Shown here: positions 32,981-33,265 of the stretch, piece after piece | Position numbering within the stretch: the first letter of the stretch is position 1 | Layout: each line of letters begins with the position of its first letter | From: an uncultured Lachnoclostridium sp. | GTDB lineage: Bacteria; Bacillota; Clostridia; Lachnospirales; Lachnospiraceae | DNA: 33,265 nt | Direction: 5' to 3' | Assembly: GCA_947369165.1 (NCBI GenBank) | Contig: CANBKJ010000030.1 | Span: 1 to 33,265, forward strand | Position numbers and translations under genes: made by a program | Notes under the pieces: generated by a model | Told to the model about the DNA's origin: nothing | The model's database searches: none | Seen by the model: only the letters and a program-made list of their open reading frames with translations

Positions 32981-33265
32981 TCACAAAACAGGGCAAACTT
33001 TCAGGCATAAGATGACCGCTGCGGAAATACATATAGTAAAGGGGATGACACCATCATCTCCACATACCCTCCGGTCATAGTACACCTTCGGCAGCTTACC
33101 TGCCCTTATATTCTCTACATACTTAAAAAAATATTGAAATCGATTATAAACGTTTTTTTTGTGAATCATTTTGACAATAGAAAATAATGCTCCGATAACC
33201 AATGAAAAGATCATAACCCGGAACCAAAATTTGAAATTATAATAACTGCTAATTATGTAAAATAA
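32981..33265 (-). CDS. small membrane protein, cut by the right window edge
   Basis: The frame stays open to the end of the window, giving at least 94 residues, so the start is outside or is one of the ATGs inside (33,214 being the first). It has a hydrophobic N-terminal segment (MIFSLVIGALFSIVKMI), a basic soluble middle (HKKNVYNRFQYFFKYVENIR) and a C-terminal helix (GVIPFTICISAAVILCLKVC). It lies 11 bases before the TadZ-like start, in the same operon. I do not recognise it; the layout fits a small Tad accessory membrane protein. Confidence 0.6.
   Translation of the reverse strand, partial: LFYIISSYYNFKFWFRVMIFSLVIGALFSIVKMIHKKNVYNRFQYFFKYVENIRAGKLPKVYYDRRVCGDDGVIPFTICISAAVILCLKVCPVL

Overview
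The window looks like the chromosome of a low-to-medium GC, Gram-positive anaerobe of class Clostridia, most likely Lachnospiraceae. The signs are strong AGGAGG-type ribosome sites, a MecA adaptor, a two-cluster ferredoxin, a Flp/Tad pilus locus with a TadG-like DUF5702-type protein and an FHA/DUF6382-type protein, and a very large surface protein with Listeria-Bacteroides (InlB_B) repeats. The family-level placement is inference from gene content; no rRNA or tRNA gene was seen.

Left third (1-15,000) is an accessory, decayed region. A UPF0175 antitoxin / DUF3368 PIN-like toxin pair and a GNAT acetyltransferase come first, then a chloramphenicol-acetyltransferase-like gene beside a TnpV remnant. 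Next is a broken C45/choloylglycine-hydrolase-like gene, cut at its 3' end by a decayed IS256-family element. A 1,905-residue secreted surface protein runs leftward, divergent from a MerR-family regulator. A second, less damaged copy of the C45 gene with the same promoter region follows, then an IS3 transposase scrap and a small unknown gene. The two C45 copies form direct repeats of about 850 bp, roughly 10 kb apart.

Middle third (15,000-23,700) is housekeeping: mecA with a consensus promoter, a divergent DUF1858-type protein / ferredoxin pair, pgi with a perfect palindrome just after its promoter, an unrecognised membrane protein, and a tight leftward operon rhomboid protease - flavodoxin/SCP2-like protein - HIT protein - murG. 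An ASKHA (RamA-like) protein is transcribed the other way.

Right third (23,649-33,265) is one leftward Flp/Tad pilus operon: an unknown membrane protein cut by the window edge, TadZ-like, TadA, TadB, TadC, Flp pilin, TadG-like protein, a TadE-like pseudopilin with duplicated His/Cys metal-site modules, an A24 prepilin peptidase, a TadE protein, and an FHA membrane protein. Several junctions overlap by 4 to 50 bases, which suggests translational coupling. The exception is a 190-base gap in mid-operon, which holds a long stem-loop and one copy of a short repeated motif. The motif's second copy lies at the next junction.

The observations most worth following are the three 20-bp tandem repeats upstream of mecA, the stem-loop and repeated motif inside the tad operon, the Ada-like duplicated metal modules on a pseudopilin, and the duplicated, decaying C45 locus with its MerR gene and surface protein.
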